From contig JAFVGS010000021.1 of assembly GCA_017474845.1 (NCBI GenBank), positions 1-57,820 on the forward strand: DNA of 57,820 nucleotides, read 5' to 3'. Under the pieces are notes generated by a model. That model did no database searches, was not told the DNA's origin, and was given only the letters and a program-made list of their open reading frames with translations. The translations under genes and the position numbers were made by a program. This DNA comes from Prevotella sp. (GTDB taxonomy: Bacteria > Bacteroidota > Bacteroidia > Bacteroidales > Bacteroidaceae). This document shows, piece after piece, positions 19,065 to 27,061 of the stretch (its first letter is position 1; every line of letters begins with the position of its first letter).

Positions 19065-19490
19065 TTATAGCTGATAGAGGTCATTGGCTGCCATCAGTTC
19101 CACTTTCTTGGCTGCCAGAATCTCTTCGCAGGCATCCAGATCGGAGGGACGGATGACCACTGTGGCCACGTCGCCATTGGCAAATGAGTACATATACTCA
19201 ATAAATACGCCGTTGTCGGAGAGGTGGCGCAATACGACTGCCAGCGAACCGCTAGTGTTCGGACAGACGAAGCCGATGACATCTGTGATCTTTACGGCAA
19301 AATGCTGTTCCTTCAGTACCTGATAGGCCTTGTCTGGATCTGAGACGATGCAACGCAGAATACCGAAGTCGCTGTTGTCTGCAATACTCATGGCCGACAG
19401 ATTGATGCCTGCTGCACCAAGGGCGTCAGTAACCTCAGTCAGACGACCTGACTTGTTCTCGAGAAATACGGATAGTTGTTTTGCTTTCAT
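19065..19490 (-). CDS. Tandem ACT-domain protein
   Basis: 141 residues made of two ACT modules: KQLSVFLENKSGRLTEVTDA (from residue 4) and a second from about 70 (VIGFVCPNTSGSLAVVLRHL). ACT domains bind amino acids. In Bacteroidota this protein is usually encoded beside paaK and indolepyruvate:ferredoxin oxidoreductase genes, suggesting a role in aryl-acid or aromatic amino acid metabolism. Here paaK is 82 bases upstream on the same strand, but no iorAB genes are visible. Confidence 0.88.
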   Translation of the reverse strand: MKAKQLSVFLENKSGRLTEVTDALGAAGINLSAMSIADNSDFGILRCIVSDPDKAYQVLKEQHFAVKITDVIGFVCPNTSGSLAVVLRHLSDNGVFIEYMYSFANGDVATVVIRPSDLDACEEILAAKKVELMAANDLYQL

Positions 19491-19572
19491 ATGCTTTTGT
19501 TATTTTACTATACCTTTATATAATATATCTGTGTCAATCACAACTTCTGTGATAATCTGTGTAATCTGTGGC

Positions 19573-20871
19573 TTAAATCTGGCGATTGTCAATTACGCGC
19601 TTAGCCTTGCCCGTAGAGCGCTCGATGCCCTTAGGCTCGACAAGTTTCACCTTGAATCCGAGACCGATGACGCTGCGCAGTTCTGCTTCGAGCTTCTTCT
19701 GCAGCCCAACCATCGTAGCCATGTCGTCGGTGAAGTATTCCTCCTTCACTTCGACCTTCAGCTCAGAGGTGTCGGTATTGTTCACACGGTCGACGGTGAG
19801 CAGGAAGTGTGGCTCGTACTCAGGCAGCTTCAGGATGACATCCTCTATCTGCGACGGGAATACGTTCACACCGCGGATGATGAGCATATCGTCGCAACGG
19901 CCCAGGATACGATCCATCCTCACCAACGTACGTCCACATTCACACTTCTCATAATGCAAAGCCGTGAGGTCGTGGGTGCGATAACGCAACAGCGGCATTC
20001 CCTCTTTCGTCAGATGCGTGAAGGTCAGTTCTCCGAAGGTTCCCTCCGGCAGGGGCTCACCTGTATTTGGGTCAAGGATCTCCGGATAGAAATAGTCCTC
20101 ATTCAGGTGGGTACCGTTCTGACACTGGCACTCATAACCCACACCTGGACCTGCTACCTCCGATAGTCCGTAGATGTCGTATGCCTTGATGCCTAAAGAC
20201 TCTTCCAGCTTCACACGCATCTTCTCTGTCCATGGCTCTGCGCCGAATACACCGATCTTCAGCTTGAAATCCTCCCGGGGCCACTCACATTCTTTCATTG
20301 CCTCTCCAAGGAACATGGCGTATGATGGTGTACAGCAGAGGATGGTCGTCCCAAAGTCGTGCATCAGCGTCATCTGCTTCTGGGTGTTGCCAGAAGAGAT
20401 AGGAATCACGGAAGCTCCGATATTCGTGGCACCGTCGTGGGCACCCAATCCACCTGTGAACAGTCCGTAGCCGTATGCCACCTGGAAGATATCTTCTTTA
20501 CCAGCGCCGTAGGCCGTGAAGGCACGCGAGATGGCCTCTGCCCACATGGCGAGGTCCTTCCGGGTATAGAGTACGACAACAGGTTTCCCCGTCGTACCTG
20601 AAGAGGCGTGGATACGGACAATCTGGCTCATCGGCACTGCTGCCAGCCCAAATGGGTAATTGTCTCTCAGATCGAGTTTGTTGGTAAATGGCAACTTGAC
20701 GATATCGTCGATACTCTTGATGTCGCCTGGCTCCAGGCCCATCTCCTGGAATTTCTTCCGATAGAAGGGCGTGTTGTAATAGACATACTCAGCCATCTTC
20801 ACCAGACGACGGCTTTGGATCTCACGAAGCTGCTCGCGATCCATGCACTCTATGCTCTCATTCCAAATCAT
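19573..20871 (-). CDS. paaK: Phenylacetate--CoA ligase
   Basis: 432 residues. An adenylate-forming enzyme that activates phenylacetate or related aryl acids to CoA thioesters. The P-loop-like HASSGTTGKPVVV (about 86-98), YDIYGLSEVAGPGV, and the C-terminal hinge RGVNVFPSQIEDVIL are typical of PaaK. Full length. Situated between a DUF349 gene (31 bases upstream) and the ACT gene. In gut Bacteroidales it probably serves reversible arylacetate metabolism with indolepyruvate oxidoreductase; that part is inference. Confidence 0.93.
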   Translation of the reverse strand: MIWNESIECMDREQLREIQSRRLVKMAEYVYYNTPFYRKKFQEMGLEPGDIKSIDDIVKLPFTNKLDLRDNYPFGLAAVPMSQIVRIHASSGTTGKPVVVLYTRKDLAMWAEAISRAFTAYGAGKEDIFQVAYGYGLFTGGLGAHDGATNIGASVIPISSGNTQKQMTLMHDFGTTILCCTPSYAMFLGEAMKECEWPREDFKLKIGVFGAEPWTEKMRVKLEESLGIKAYDIYGLSEVAGPGVGYECQCQNGTHLNEDYFYPEILDPNTGEPLPEGTFGELTFTHLTKEGMPLLRYRTHDLTALHYEKCECGRTLVRMDRILGRCDDMLIIRGVNVFPSQIEDVILKLPEYEPHFLLTVDRVNNTDTSELKVEVKEEYFTDDMATMVGLQKKLEAELRSVIGLGFKVKLVEPKGIERSTGKAKRVIDNRQI

Positions 20872-20902
20872 GTTGTGTTTTATCTAGTTTGTTGATGTTT
20901 TG

Positions 20903-22783
20903 TCAGCCTTGCTGTGCCTTGTTCTCCGCATCGATGGCCTTGATCTTCTCCTTGACGAGGTTCAGGTCGTCCTTGAGTTTCTGCACCTTGCGGTTCATCT
21001 CGTCGATGAGGCTACTGCCCTTCTTCGAACTGGCGTTCAGGAAACCGAGGTTGTTCTCGTAGGTCTGGATCTCCTGCTTGAGGGTCTCATACTGACGGAA
21101 CAGACGGGCACGCTCCGTGTCGAGGGCATTCTCCCCACGTTCGGCCACCTGCTTAAGGTTTTGCTTGAAATTGTTCAGACGGCGCTTGGCCACGGAGATG
21201 TTCAGTTCCTTATAAAGACGGTCCAATACGGCATGGTATTCCTCGTAGAGCTTGTCTTTCTCCTTGAAGGGTACATGTCCGATAGACTGATACTCGTCCA
21301 CCAGTTTCTGGACTTCTTTCTGGACATCATCGCCGGCCTCTTCCGTGATGGCCTTCAGCTTCTCAACCACCTCACGCTTCTTTTCCAGGTTGGCATATTC
21401 CTCACTGTGCTGTCCGGCACCGGCAGCCTTGCGAGCCTCGAAGAACTTGTTGCAGGCTCCGAGGAACTCATCCCACAACTGGTCTCCCAGTTTCTTGGGT
21501 ACCATGCCGATGGTCTTCCACTCTTTCTGGAGGGCGATCAGCTTGTCGGCGGTCGACTTCCATTCCGTGGAGTCCTGCAGGGCCTTGGCCTTCTCGATTA
21601 ATGCACGTTTCTTATCGGCGTTCTCCTTGAAGGCATCCTTAAGTGTCTTGAAATATTCAGCCTTACGTCCGAAGAAATCATCGCAGGCAGCACGGAAGCG
21701 CTCGAAAATCTTGACATTCATCTTCTGGGGCGCAAAACCGATGGTCTTCCATTCTGCCTGCAGTTCGATGATCTGCTTGGTGTGCTTCTCCCAGTCGCCG
21801 CTGCCCTTGTTTTCTTCAGCAGCAATGGCCTCCACCTTCTCGCAGAGCTCCGTCTTACGGGCCAGGTTCTCTTCCTCCTTGGCACGGATGCCCTCGAAAT
21901 GCTGTTGATGACGCTTGTTGATAACCGTACTGGCAGCCTTGAAGCGATTCCATATTTCTTCACGCTCTTCCTTGGCCACAGGACCGATCTCACGATATTC
22001 CTGATGCAGTTTCTGCAACTGATGGAAGGCGCTGATGATGTCTGGTTCGTCGGCCAGCTTCTCTGCAGCTTCGCAAAGGCGCTCCTTCTGTTCCTTGTTC
22101 TTGCGGAAGTCGTATTCACGGGCTTCGCTGTTCAGGCGGAGCATATCATAGAACTGTTCCACATAGAGCTGATAGTTACGCCACAGTTCATTGGCCTTCT
22201 CGGCAGGTACATTCTTGATCTCACGCCACTGCTGCTGCAGGGCCTTGAACTCCTGATAGCTCTTGTTGGCCTCCTCAGGAGTGGTGATCATCGACTTCAC
22301 CTTCTCAATGATCTCGAGTTTCTTGGCCAGGTTGGCCTGCTTCTCTGCTTCCTGCTCCTTGAAGAGCTTGGCGCGCTTCTCCTTGACAATGCCCATCTCG
22401 GCCTTGAAAGCCTCTTCCAATTCGTCGGGAGTGATTTGATACTGTTCAGGGTCGCCGCCACCGTCGAGATATGCTTTGAAACTGGCTTCGCGCTCTGCAA
22501 TATGCAGCTTGTAGAAGGCGGTCTTCAGATAGTCCACCTCCTCCTTCTGGGGAGACTCGTCACCATGGGCGATTTCCCTGATACGCTCCAGAATCTCTGC
22601 TTTGGTCTCGTAGACCTTGCGGGGAGTTTCCACTTCGGAAGCTTCCTCTTCATCTGTTTCTTCCACAGGCTGAGAGGTCACTTCACTTTTCACTTCTTCA
22701 CTTTTCACTTCCGTGTTGCAAAGTTCTTCACTTGGCGAAACGGTACCGCCGATAACGGGGGCATTTTCTTGAGAGTCCATCAT
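20903..22783 (-). CDS. DUF349 repeat protein
   Basis: 626 residues, highly charged and mostly helical. At least five DUF349 repeats can be seen, each centred on a WKxIGxxP-like motif followed by a W/F-rich helix: WREIKNVPAEKANELW, YREIGPVAKEEREEIW, WKTIGFAPQKMNVKIF, WKTIGMVPKKLGDQLW, YQSIGHVPFKEKDKLY. A C-terminal coiled coil follows. No signal peptide. Function unknown. Starts are ATG at 22783 or 22780. Part of the acidic N-terminus (TEVKSEEVKSEV) is encoded by GTGAAAAGTGAAG micro-repeats like those in the gaps. Confidence 0.85.
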   Translation of the reverse strand: MMDSQENAPVIGGTVSPSEELCNTEVKSEEVKSEVTSQPVEETDEEEASEVETPRKVYETKAEILERIREIAHGDESPQKEEVDYLKTAFYKLHIAEREASFKAYLDGGGDPEQYQITPDELEEAFKAEMGIVKEKRAKLFKEQEAEKQANLAKKLEIIEKVKSMITTPEEANKSYQEFKALQQQWREIKNVPAEKANELWRNYQLYVEQFYDMLRLNSEAREYDFRKNKEQKERLCEAAEKLADEPDIISAFHQLQKLHQEYREIGPVAKEEREEIWNRFKAASTVINKRHQQHFEGIRAKEEENLARKTELCEKVEAIAAEENKGSGDWEKHTKQIIELQAEWKTIGFAPQKMNVKIFERFRAACDDFFGRKAEYFKTLKDAFKENADKKRALIEKAKALQDSTEWKSTADKLIALQKEWKTIGMVPKKLGDQLWDEFLGACNKFFEARKAAGAGQHSEEYANLEKKREVVEKLKAITEEAGDDVQKEVQKLVDEYQSIGHVPFKEKDKLYEEYHAVLDRLYKELNISVAKRRLNNFKQNLKQVAERGENALDTERARLFRQYETLKQEIQTYENNLGFLNASSKKGSSLIDEMNRKVQKLKDDLNLVKEKIKAIDAENKAQQG

Positions 22784-22820
22784 TTAACTTCTGTTAGTTA
22801 CTGACACAAATTACTATTAC

Positions 22821-22835
22821 TGATGCGTCGCATCA
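22821..22835. promoter_or_regulatory. 15-bp palindrome in the DUF349 gene leader
   Basis: TGATGCGTCGCATCA, 7-base arms around one central base, in the predicted 5' leader between the -7 element (22849-22856) and the ATG at 22783. It could be a small RNA hairpin or a protein site. Confidence 0.35.
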
Positions 22836-22848
22836 ACACATTTGGGGT

Positions 22849-22856
22849 CAAAGGTA
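22849..22856 (-). promoter_or_regulatory. -7 element of the DUF349-paaK-ACT cluster
   Basis: Minus-strand TACCTTTG, 65 bases upstream of the ATG at 22783. Confidence 0.6.
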
Positions 22857-22885
22857 CTAATAAAAAGTGAAATAGTAAAAAAGTG

Positions 22886-22932
22886 AAAAGGTGAAAGGCG
22901 TTAATTTGTAATTTTTTAACCTTTCACCTTTT
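22886..22932 (-). terminator. Hairpin after corA made of micro-repeats
   Basis: A 13-bp stem (AAAAGGTGAAAGG at 22886-22898 with its complement at 22920-22932), extended by TTAA/TTAA. It starts 13 bases past the corA stop. It has no clean T-tract, so it may act as a transcript-end hairpin. Confidence 0.5.
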
Positions 22933-22945
22933 CGCCCTTTCACCT

Positions 22946-23872
22946 TTACACAAGCCGTTTATGCCTGAATATGAGCCACGCGACGACAGAAACAGCCACT
23001 GAAAGCACCATTGCGAAGACAAATCCCCATGTGGTTGTCTCCATGCCGTTCACCAGGTTCATGCCGAACAAAGAGGCGATGAGTGTGGGGCACATCATCA
23101 TGATCGACACCGACGTCAGCGTACGCATCACCGTATTCATATTATTATTAATAATAGAGGAATAGGTGTCCATCGTCGACTCCAGAATGTCGGAGTAGAT
23201 GGAAGTAGTTTCACGGGCCTGCGACATCTCGATGTTCACGTCCTCGATCAGGTCGGCATCCAGTTCGTCAATCTGCAGTTTGAACTTCAGTTTCGACAAC
23301 AAGTTCTCATTGCCTCGGATGGATGTCTGGAAGTAGGTGAGCGAGTCCTGCAGGCGGCTGAGGCCTATCAGGCTCTCGTTGTTCACTTCCTTGTCGAGGT
23401 TGCGCTTGGCCTTGTCGATGAGCATCGAGATCTGCTTCAAGCGCTTCAGGTACCAGACGGCGCTGGAGAGGAACAGGCGGAAGATCATATCGACATAGTC
23501 TGTAAATCCTACGTTGCGCTTCTGCTGGAACGAAACGAAGTCGATCATCATGTTCGTCTCGTAGTAGCAGACGGTGATGGTAACATCGCGTTTGTGGATG
23601 ATACCTAAGGGCACGGTGGTATACGGTGTCCTCGACCGTATCTCTTTCACGTAGGGGATACGGAGGATGATCAGCATCCAGCCGTCGTCGTACTCGTAAC
23701 GGGCACGCTCGTCGGTATCGCTGATGTCCGACATGAAATAGTCAGGGATATTGAACTGCTCTTCTAGTTCGTGCTGGTCTTCTTCGGTGGGGCATGTCAC
23801 CTGTATCCAGCAATTGGGCTGCCACTCTGAGAGTTGGCTCAGTCCGCCTTGGGTGTTCCAAAAAGTCTTCAT
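22946..23872 (-). CDS. corA: CorA-family magnesium/divalent cation transporter
   Basis: 308 residues. A large cytoplasmic N-domain precedes long helices (KRLKQISMLIDKAKRNLDKE) and two C-terminal membrane segments. The pore signature GMN is in LFGMNLVNGMETTTWGF (about 270), and the tail is basic (FRHKRLV). The ATG at 23872 (MKTFWNTQGG) is chosen. The in-frame open stretch back to a TTG at 23947 has no ATG and lies within a structured leader. Expressed from a promoter at 24048-24079 with a leader of about 170 nt carrying a short upstream ORF. Confidence 0.93.
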   Translation of the reverse strand: MKTFWNTQGGLSQLSEWQPNCWIQVTCPTEEDQHELEEQFNIPDYFMSDISDTDERARYEYDDGWMLIILRIPYVKEIRSRTPYTTVPLGIIHKRDVTITVCYYETNMMIDFVSFQQKRNVGFTDYVDMIFRLFLSSAVWYLKRLKQISMLIDKAKRNLDKEVNNESLIGLSRLQDSLTYFQTSIRGNENLLSKLKFKLQIDELDADLIEDVNIEMSQARETTSIYSDILESTMDTYSSIINNNMNTVMRTLTSVSIMMMCPTLIASLFGMNLVNGMETTTWGFVFAMVLSVAVSVVAWLIFRHKRLV

Positions 23873-24047
23873 TTTGCTAATCCTTTTCTTTTTCCTTGGC
23901 GCGACGGTGCGGGGGGCACGTTGGCGCGAGAAATGACTTAGTGGCAAGAGGATTAGCGGTCTTGCCTGCTATCCTCCGGCCTATAACTTGTTACTATTCG
24001 CCGGGTAATCGTCCATAATTTTATTAATACTTTGATGATTTCGGCTG
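23873..24047 (-). promoter_or_regulatory. Structured corA leader RNA with competing pairings
   Basis: The segment at 23948-23957 (RNA GCUAAUCCUC) can pair three ways. (i) With GAGGAUAGC at 23968-23976: 9 pairs, one bulge. (ii) It can sit in the loop of a 7-bp hairpin, GGCAAGA/UCUUGCC (23943-23949 with 23960-23966). (iii) With AGGAUUAGC at 23876-23884: 9 perfect pairs, just before the corA ATG at 23872. A further GC-rich hairpin at 23899-23927 would bring the partners of (iii) together. An 11-codon ORF ends 4 bases before pairing arm (i). The architecture is that of a translation-controlled attenuator. No known riboswitch is recognised. Confidence 0.65.
23981..24016 (-). CDS. Upstream ORF / putative leader peptide of corA
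   Basis: ATG at 24016 to TAG at 23981-23983, encoding MDDYPANSNKL. It begins about 27 bases after the predicted transcription start. Two Asp, then Tyr-Pro, directly follow the start, similar in composition to the acidic/proline start of enterobacterial MgtL, which destabilises ribosomes at low Mg2+. A ribosome at its stop codon would cover GAGGAUAGC (23968-23976) and stop pairing (i) of the leader. A role in sensing Mg2+ is inference. Confidence 0.55.
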   Translation of the reverse strand: MDDYPANSNKL

Positions 24048-24079
24048 CAAAGTTACGAATAACTGAGCAATAAACCAAA
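24048..24079 (-). promoter_or_regulatory. Promoter of corA
   Basis: Minus-strand TTTG (24076-24079), a 20-base spacer, then TAACTTTG (24048-24055), matching both Bacteroidota promoter elements. Confidence 0.7.
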
Positions 24080-24170
24080 TTTTATTGGGATTATTTCGCG
24101 CAAAAGATGCAGGGAAAGGCTGTTGGAGGTCTCTGGAAACAGGTCATGAATGCCGAGTAAACCGTTTGTC

Positions 24171-24257
24171 GACTATAGTCAACGAATAATTTGACTGGAG
24201 TCAACGAATAATTTGACTCCAGTCAGTCGATTGGTTGACTCTATGTCAACAAGCATT
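24171..24257. repeat. 22-bp tandem repeat array A with palindromic cores
   Basis: Four units with 22-bp period start at 24171, 24193, 24215 and 24237. The first three begin with the 10-base core GACTnnAGTC (GACTATAGTC, GACTGGAGTC, GACTCCAGTC); the fourth is degenerate (GACTCTATGTC). Units 1 and 2 share the remaining AACGAATAATTT. Units 2 and 3 also form an inverted repeat. The array lies between the pepD stop and the corA promoter, 92 bases upstream of its -33 box. No other gene-like feature is seen in 24080-24258. Confidence 0.85.
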
Positions 24258-24258
24258 C

Positions 24259-25716
24259 TTACTTTTCAGGAATATCCTCCAGGGTCTTCTTCAGCAGCGT
24301 CCAGAATGGCTCGACGGTGGCGATGAGGGCGCGCTCTGTTGTTGTGTGGGGCGACTTCATCGTGGGGCCGAGGCTGACGACATCGAGCCAGGGGTACTTG
24401 CCGAGGATGACCGAACACTCCAGACCAGCGTGGTCTACTTGTACGATGCCGTCTTCGCCGAAGAGTTCCTTGTATTCTTTCAGCAGCAGGTTCAGGATCT
24501 CAGAGTCGGGATTGGGGTCCCAACCTCCGTAGGAACCTGCGGTCTCCACCTTCATGCCGGCCATGTTGAAACAACTTTCGAGGGTCTTTACGATGTAATC
24601 CTTCATATCCTCGCGGCTACTGCGAGCCAGGATTTTCAATGATGCCTTGCCGTCGCCGATGTTGATGATGGCGAGGTTGGAGGATGTCTCTACGACGCTG
24701 GGGTAGGAGGGGATCATGCGGATGACACCGTCGTGACAGGCGTAAATGGCATTGATCAGGTTGTCCTGAATCTCTACGGGCACTTCCGTCTTGGGCGTCT
24801 CGACGTCCTCACAGATCACTTCGATGCCGCTCTCGATGCCTTTGTACTCGTCGGTGAAGTCGTCGAGCCAATCTTGGGCGAGTTCCTTCAGCAGGGTGAC
24901 GTTCTCCTTGGGCACCGTCAACACGGCCTCAGCCTTGAAGGGAATGGCGTTGCGCATGTTGCCGCCCTGCCACGAAGCCAGACGGGCCTCGCACTCCTCG
25001 ATGGCCTCGCGGACGAGACGAACGAGCAGTTTGTTGGCGTTGGCGCGTCCTTCGTGGATCTCCAGGCCAGAGTGTCCGCCACGCAGACCTTTGACAGTTA
25101 CCTTGACGGCAGCATCGTCAGCATCCGTCTCAGCCTCTTTGTAGTCGAGGGTGGCAGTCACGTCGATACCTCCTGCCGAGCCGATGACGAACTTGCCCCA
25201 GTGCTCAGAGTCGAGGTTCAAAAGAATATCGCCCTGCAACTCGTCTTTAGGCAGGTCGTTGGCGCCATACATGCCCGTCTCTTCATCAGCGGTGATGAGG
25301 GCATTGATGGGGCCGTGTTTCAGGGTCTTGTCCTCCATGATGGCCATAATGGCAGCCACACCCAAACCGTTGTCGGCTCCGAGGGTCGTGCCCTTGGCTT
25401 TCACCCACTCGCCGTCGATCCAAGGCTGGATGGGATCGGTCTCGAAGTTATGGGTACTCTCTGGTGTCTTCTGCGGCACCATATCCATGTGGGCCTGGAG
25501 GATGACGCCCTTGCGGTTCTCCATTCCCGGCGATGCGGGCTTGCGCATCACGATGTTGTTGCCTGGATCCTTGAAGGCCTCGACGCCTGCCTCTTTGGCA
25601 AAGTCTAGCAGGAACTTCTGGATTTTCTCGAGATGTCCGCTCGGACGCGGTACCTGCGTCAGTGCATAGAAGTTCTTCCAGATGCACGCTGGGTTCAGAT
25701 TCTTAATTTCGCTCAT
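24259..25716 (-). CDS. pepD: Aminoacyl-histidine dipeptidase (cytosol non-specific dipeptidase)
   Basis: 485 residues, M20C metallopeptidase that hydrolyses dipeptides such as Xaa-His. Zinc-site motifs are LQAHMDMVPQ, TLGADNGLGVAA and ITADEETGMYGA in the right order; the dimerisation segment GLRGGHSGLEIHEGRANANK and the C-terminal DHAGLECSV are also present. Full length. The ATG at 25716 begins MSEIKNLNP as in the family. Upstream gap 25717-25777 is micro-repeats (TTATGTAC/TTATGTC). Confidence 0.95.
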   Translation of the reverse strand: MSEIKNLNPACIWKNFYALTQVPRPSGHLEKIQKFLLDFAKEAGVEAFKDPGNNIVMRKPASPGMENRKGVILQAHMDMVPQKTPESTHNFETDPIQPWIDGEWVKAKGTTLGADNGLGVAAIMAIMEDKTLKHGPINALITADEETGMYGANDLPKDELQGDILLNLDSEHWGKFVIGSAGGIDVTATLDYKEAETDADDAAVKVTVKGLRGGHSGLEIHEGRANANKLLVRLVREAIEECEARLASWQGGNMRNAIPFKAEAVLTVPKENVTLLKELAQDWLDDFTDEYKGIESGIEVICEDVETPKTEVPVEIQDNLINAIYACHDGVIRMIPSYPSVVETSSNLAIINIGDGKASLKILARSSREDMKDYIVKTLESCFNMAGMKVETAGSYGGWDPNPDSEILNLLLKEYKELFGEDGIVQVDHAGLECSVILGKYPWLDVVSLGPTMKSPHTTTERALIATVEPFWTLLKKTLEDIPEK

Positions 25717-25777
25717 AGCTGTTTGTTTCTTAAAATTTATGTTCTTATGTACTTATGTCTAAAAATATGTTCGTATG

Positions 25778-26785
25778 TTAATCTGTCTTTAATTTGTTAT
25801 TCTGTCTCTTCGTAAACGAAAGTGCGGCCCAGGCATAGATGCCAAGGGCGACGACGAGCATCGTCTGGACGGTGTGGACGATGAGGACAAAGTAGAGCGC
25901 ATACTCATCGACGACGCCGTAGAGGATGAGCATCGTCTTGACGGCAAAGTGCCAGGGGCCTGCGCCGTTGGGGGTAGGCACGATGACGGCGATGGAGCCG
26001 ACGACGAAAGTGACCAGCGCACAGGCCAGTCCTAAGTGGGATGTGGCCTCGAAGCAGAAGAAGGTCAGATAGTAGTGTAGGAAGTAGCTGATCCAGATGC
26101 CGATAGTGAAGAAGATGAACAGCGGCAGGTTCTTCACGTCCTTCAGGGAGATAACCCCTTGCCAGATGCCGCTGGCCGTCGCTTTCACCTTACTGTATAT
26201 GTTAAGGCTCTGGAAAAGGATATGCAACAGGATGAGGATGGCAATGGCACAGACGGCTGTCACCAGATAGCCTGTCAGCGAGAATCGTGCGAGGATGGTG
26301 TCGAGGCTGGTGCCCGTCTGGGTAAAGAATGTACCAAAGATGCTCAGCTGAAACAGCAGCGTCAGTCCTGCCACCGTCCCCATCAGCAGGGTGTCGATGG
26401 CGCGCTCTGTCACCACCGTGCCTAAAGCCTTCGAGAAAGAGCAGCCGTCGTAACGCTTCAGCACCCCACAGCGGGTGAACTCTCCAAGACGGGGGATGAT
26501 GAGGCTCACGGCATATGACAGGAATACGGCATAGATACTCGTTGACGTGCGTGGATGCTCGTCGATGGGCTCCAGTGTCTGCTTCCATCGCCAGCCGCGG
26601 AACAACTGTGCCAGGATGCCAAAAGGGAACGAGAGCAGCATCCACGTCCAGTTCATTTCTTCCAGCAGGACATGCTTCAATCGCAGAAAGTCCTCGCCGC
26701 GATACATCCAATACAGAATGACCCCACCCAGCAGGATAGGGGCGATGATTTTGGCTATGTTGGTGAGGACCGTTTTCATTTCCAT
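25778..26785 (-). CDS. Flippase-like membrane protein (lysylphosphatidylglycerol synthase TM region family, UPF0104)
   Basis: 335 residues, seven to eight hydrophobic segments. Family features include LRGW-like FRGWRWKQTLEP, SYAVSLIIPRLGEFTRCGVL and ERAIDTLLMGTVAGLTLL, then GAGPWHFAVKTMLILYGV near the C-terminus. The family resembles the flippase part of MprF; the substrate is unknown. M1 at 26785 lies only 5 bases from the -7 box; the next in-frame ATG (26779) is equally plausible. A 16-bp palindrome overlaps its promoter. The C-terminus is charged (FTKRQNNKLKTD). Confidence 0.88.
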   Translation of the reverse strand: MEMKTVLTNIAKIIAPILLGGVILYWMYRGEDFLRLKHVLLEEMNWTWMLLSFPFGILAQLFRGWRWKQTLEPIDEHPRTSTSIYAVFLSYAVSLIIPRLGEFTRCGVLKRYDGCSFSKALGTVVTERAIDTLLMGTVAGLTLLFQLSIFGTFFTQTGTSLDTILARFSLTGYLVTAVCAIAILILLHILFQSLNIYSKVKATASGIWQGVISLKDVKNLPLFIFFTIGIWISYFLHYYLTFFCFEATSHLGLACALVTFVVGSIAVIVPTPNGAGPWHFAVKTMLILYGVVDEYALYFVLIVHTVQTMLVVALGIYAWAALSFTKRQNNKLKTD

Positions 26786-26790
26786 GGGGA

Positions 26791-26823
26791 CAAAGGTACG
26801 AATAAAAATTGATACGTATCAAT
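26791..26823 (-). promoter_or_regulatory. Flippase promoter with 16-bp palindrome
   Basis: Minus-strand TACCTTTG at 26791-26798. Ten bases upstream is the perfect palindrome ATTGATACGTATCAAT (26808-26823), which occupies the spacer and -33 region and so looks like an operator. Confidence 0.5.
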
Positions 26824-26882
26824 GAATTGTCTATTTTTCACCCTTTTTCTGCCAAAATCTTGTCTGTGCGCGCAAACAGTAG

Positions 26883-26890
26883 TACCTTTG
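26883..26890 (+). promoter_or_regulatory. -7 element of the 30-aa protein gene
   Basis: TACCTTTG, followed by CATCGTC. The 16 bases GTACCTTTGCATCGTC (26882-26897) recur at 31102-31117 in front of the small RNA candidate. Confidence 0.65.
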
Positions 26891-26933
26891 CATCGTCTTA
26901 AGACAGACTAAAGTTTAGAGAAAGGATAAAGTT

Positions 26934-27026
26934 ATGGTTTTAGGTTTTATGGTAACCCTCGCCGTTGCAGTCTTCGTGGCTGAGGCCGTCAAGATGAACA
27001 ACGACATGAATTTAGGACTGAAGTAA
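26934..27026 (+). CDS. Single-span small membrane protein, 30 aa
   Basis: An ORF of 30 codons plus TAA. It begins MVLGFMVTLAVAVFVAEAVK, a single hydrophobic helix of about 17 residues, followed by a short polar tail (MNNDMNLGLK). It has a promoter 43 bases upstream, a purine-rich AGAGAAAGGA tract before the ATG, and an intrinsic terminator 35 bases after the stop. So it forms a complete monocistronic unit. No family recognised. Confidence 0.7.
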   Translation: MVLGFMVTLAVAVFVAEAVKMNNDMNLGLK

Positions 27027-27061
27027 CGAAAGTACTTAGAAAAGAAAGCATAGACGAAGAT

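Noticed and set aside
23873-23947. In-frame N-terminal extension of CorA from a TTG at 23947 (PLSHFSRQRAPRTVAPRKKK)
   Set aside because: No ATG, lies within the structured leader, and CorA homologues start at MKTFWNTQ. It is better explained as leader RNA that happens to be open.
24171-24257. CRISPR array
   Set aside because: Units are contiguous 22-bp repeats without unique spacers, and no cas genes are present. The same applies to 37704-37790.
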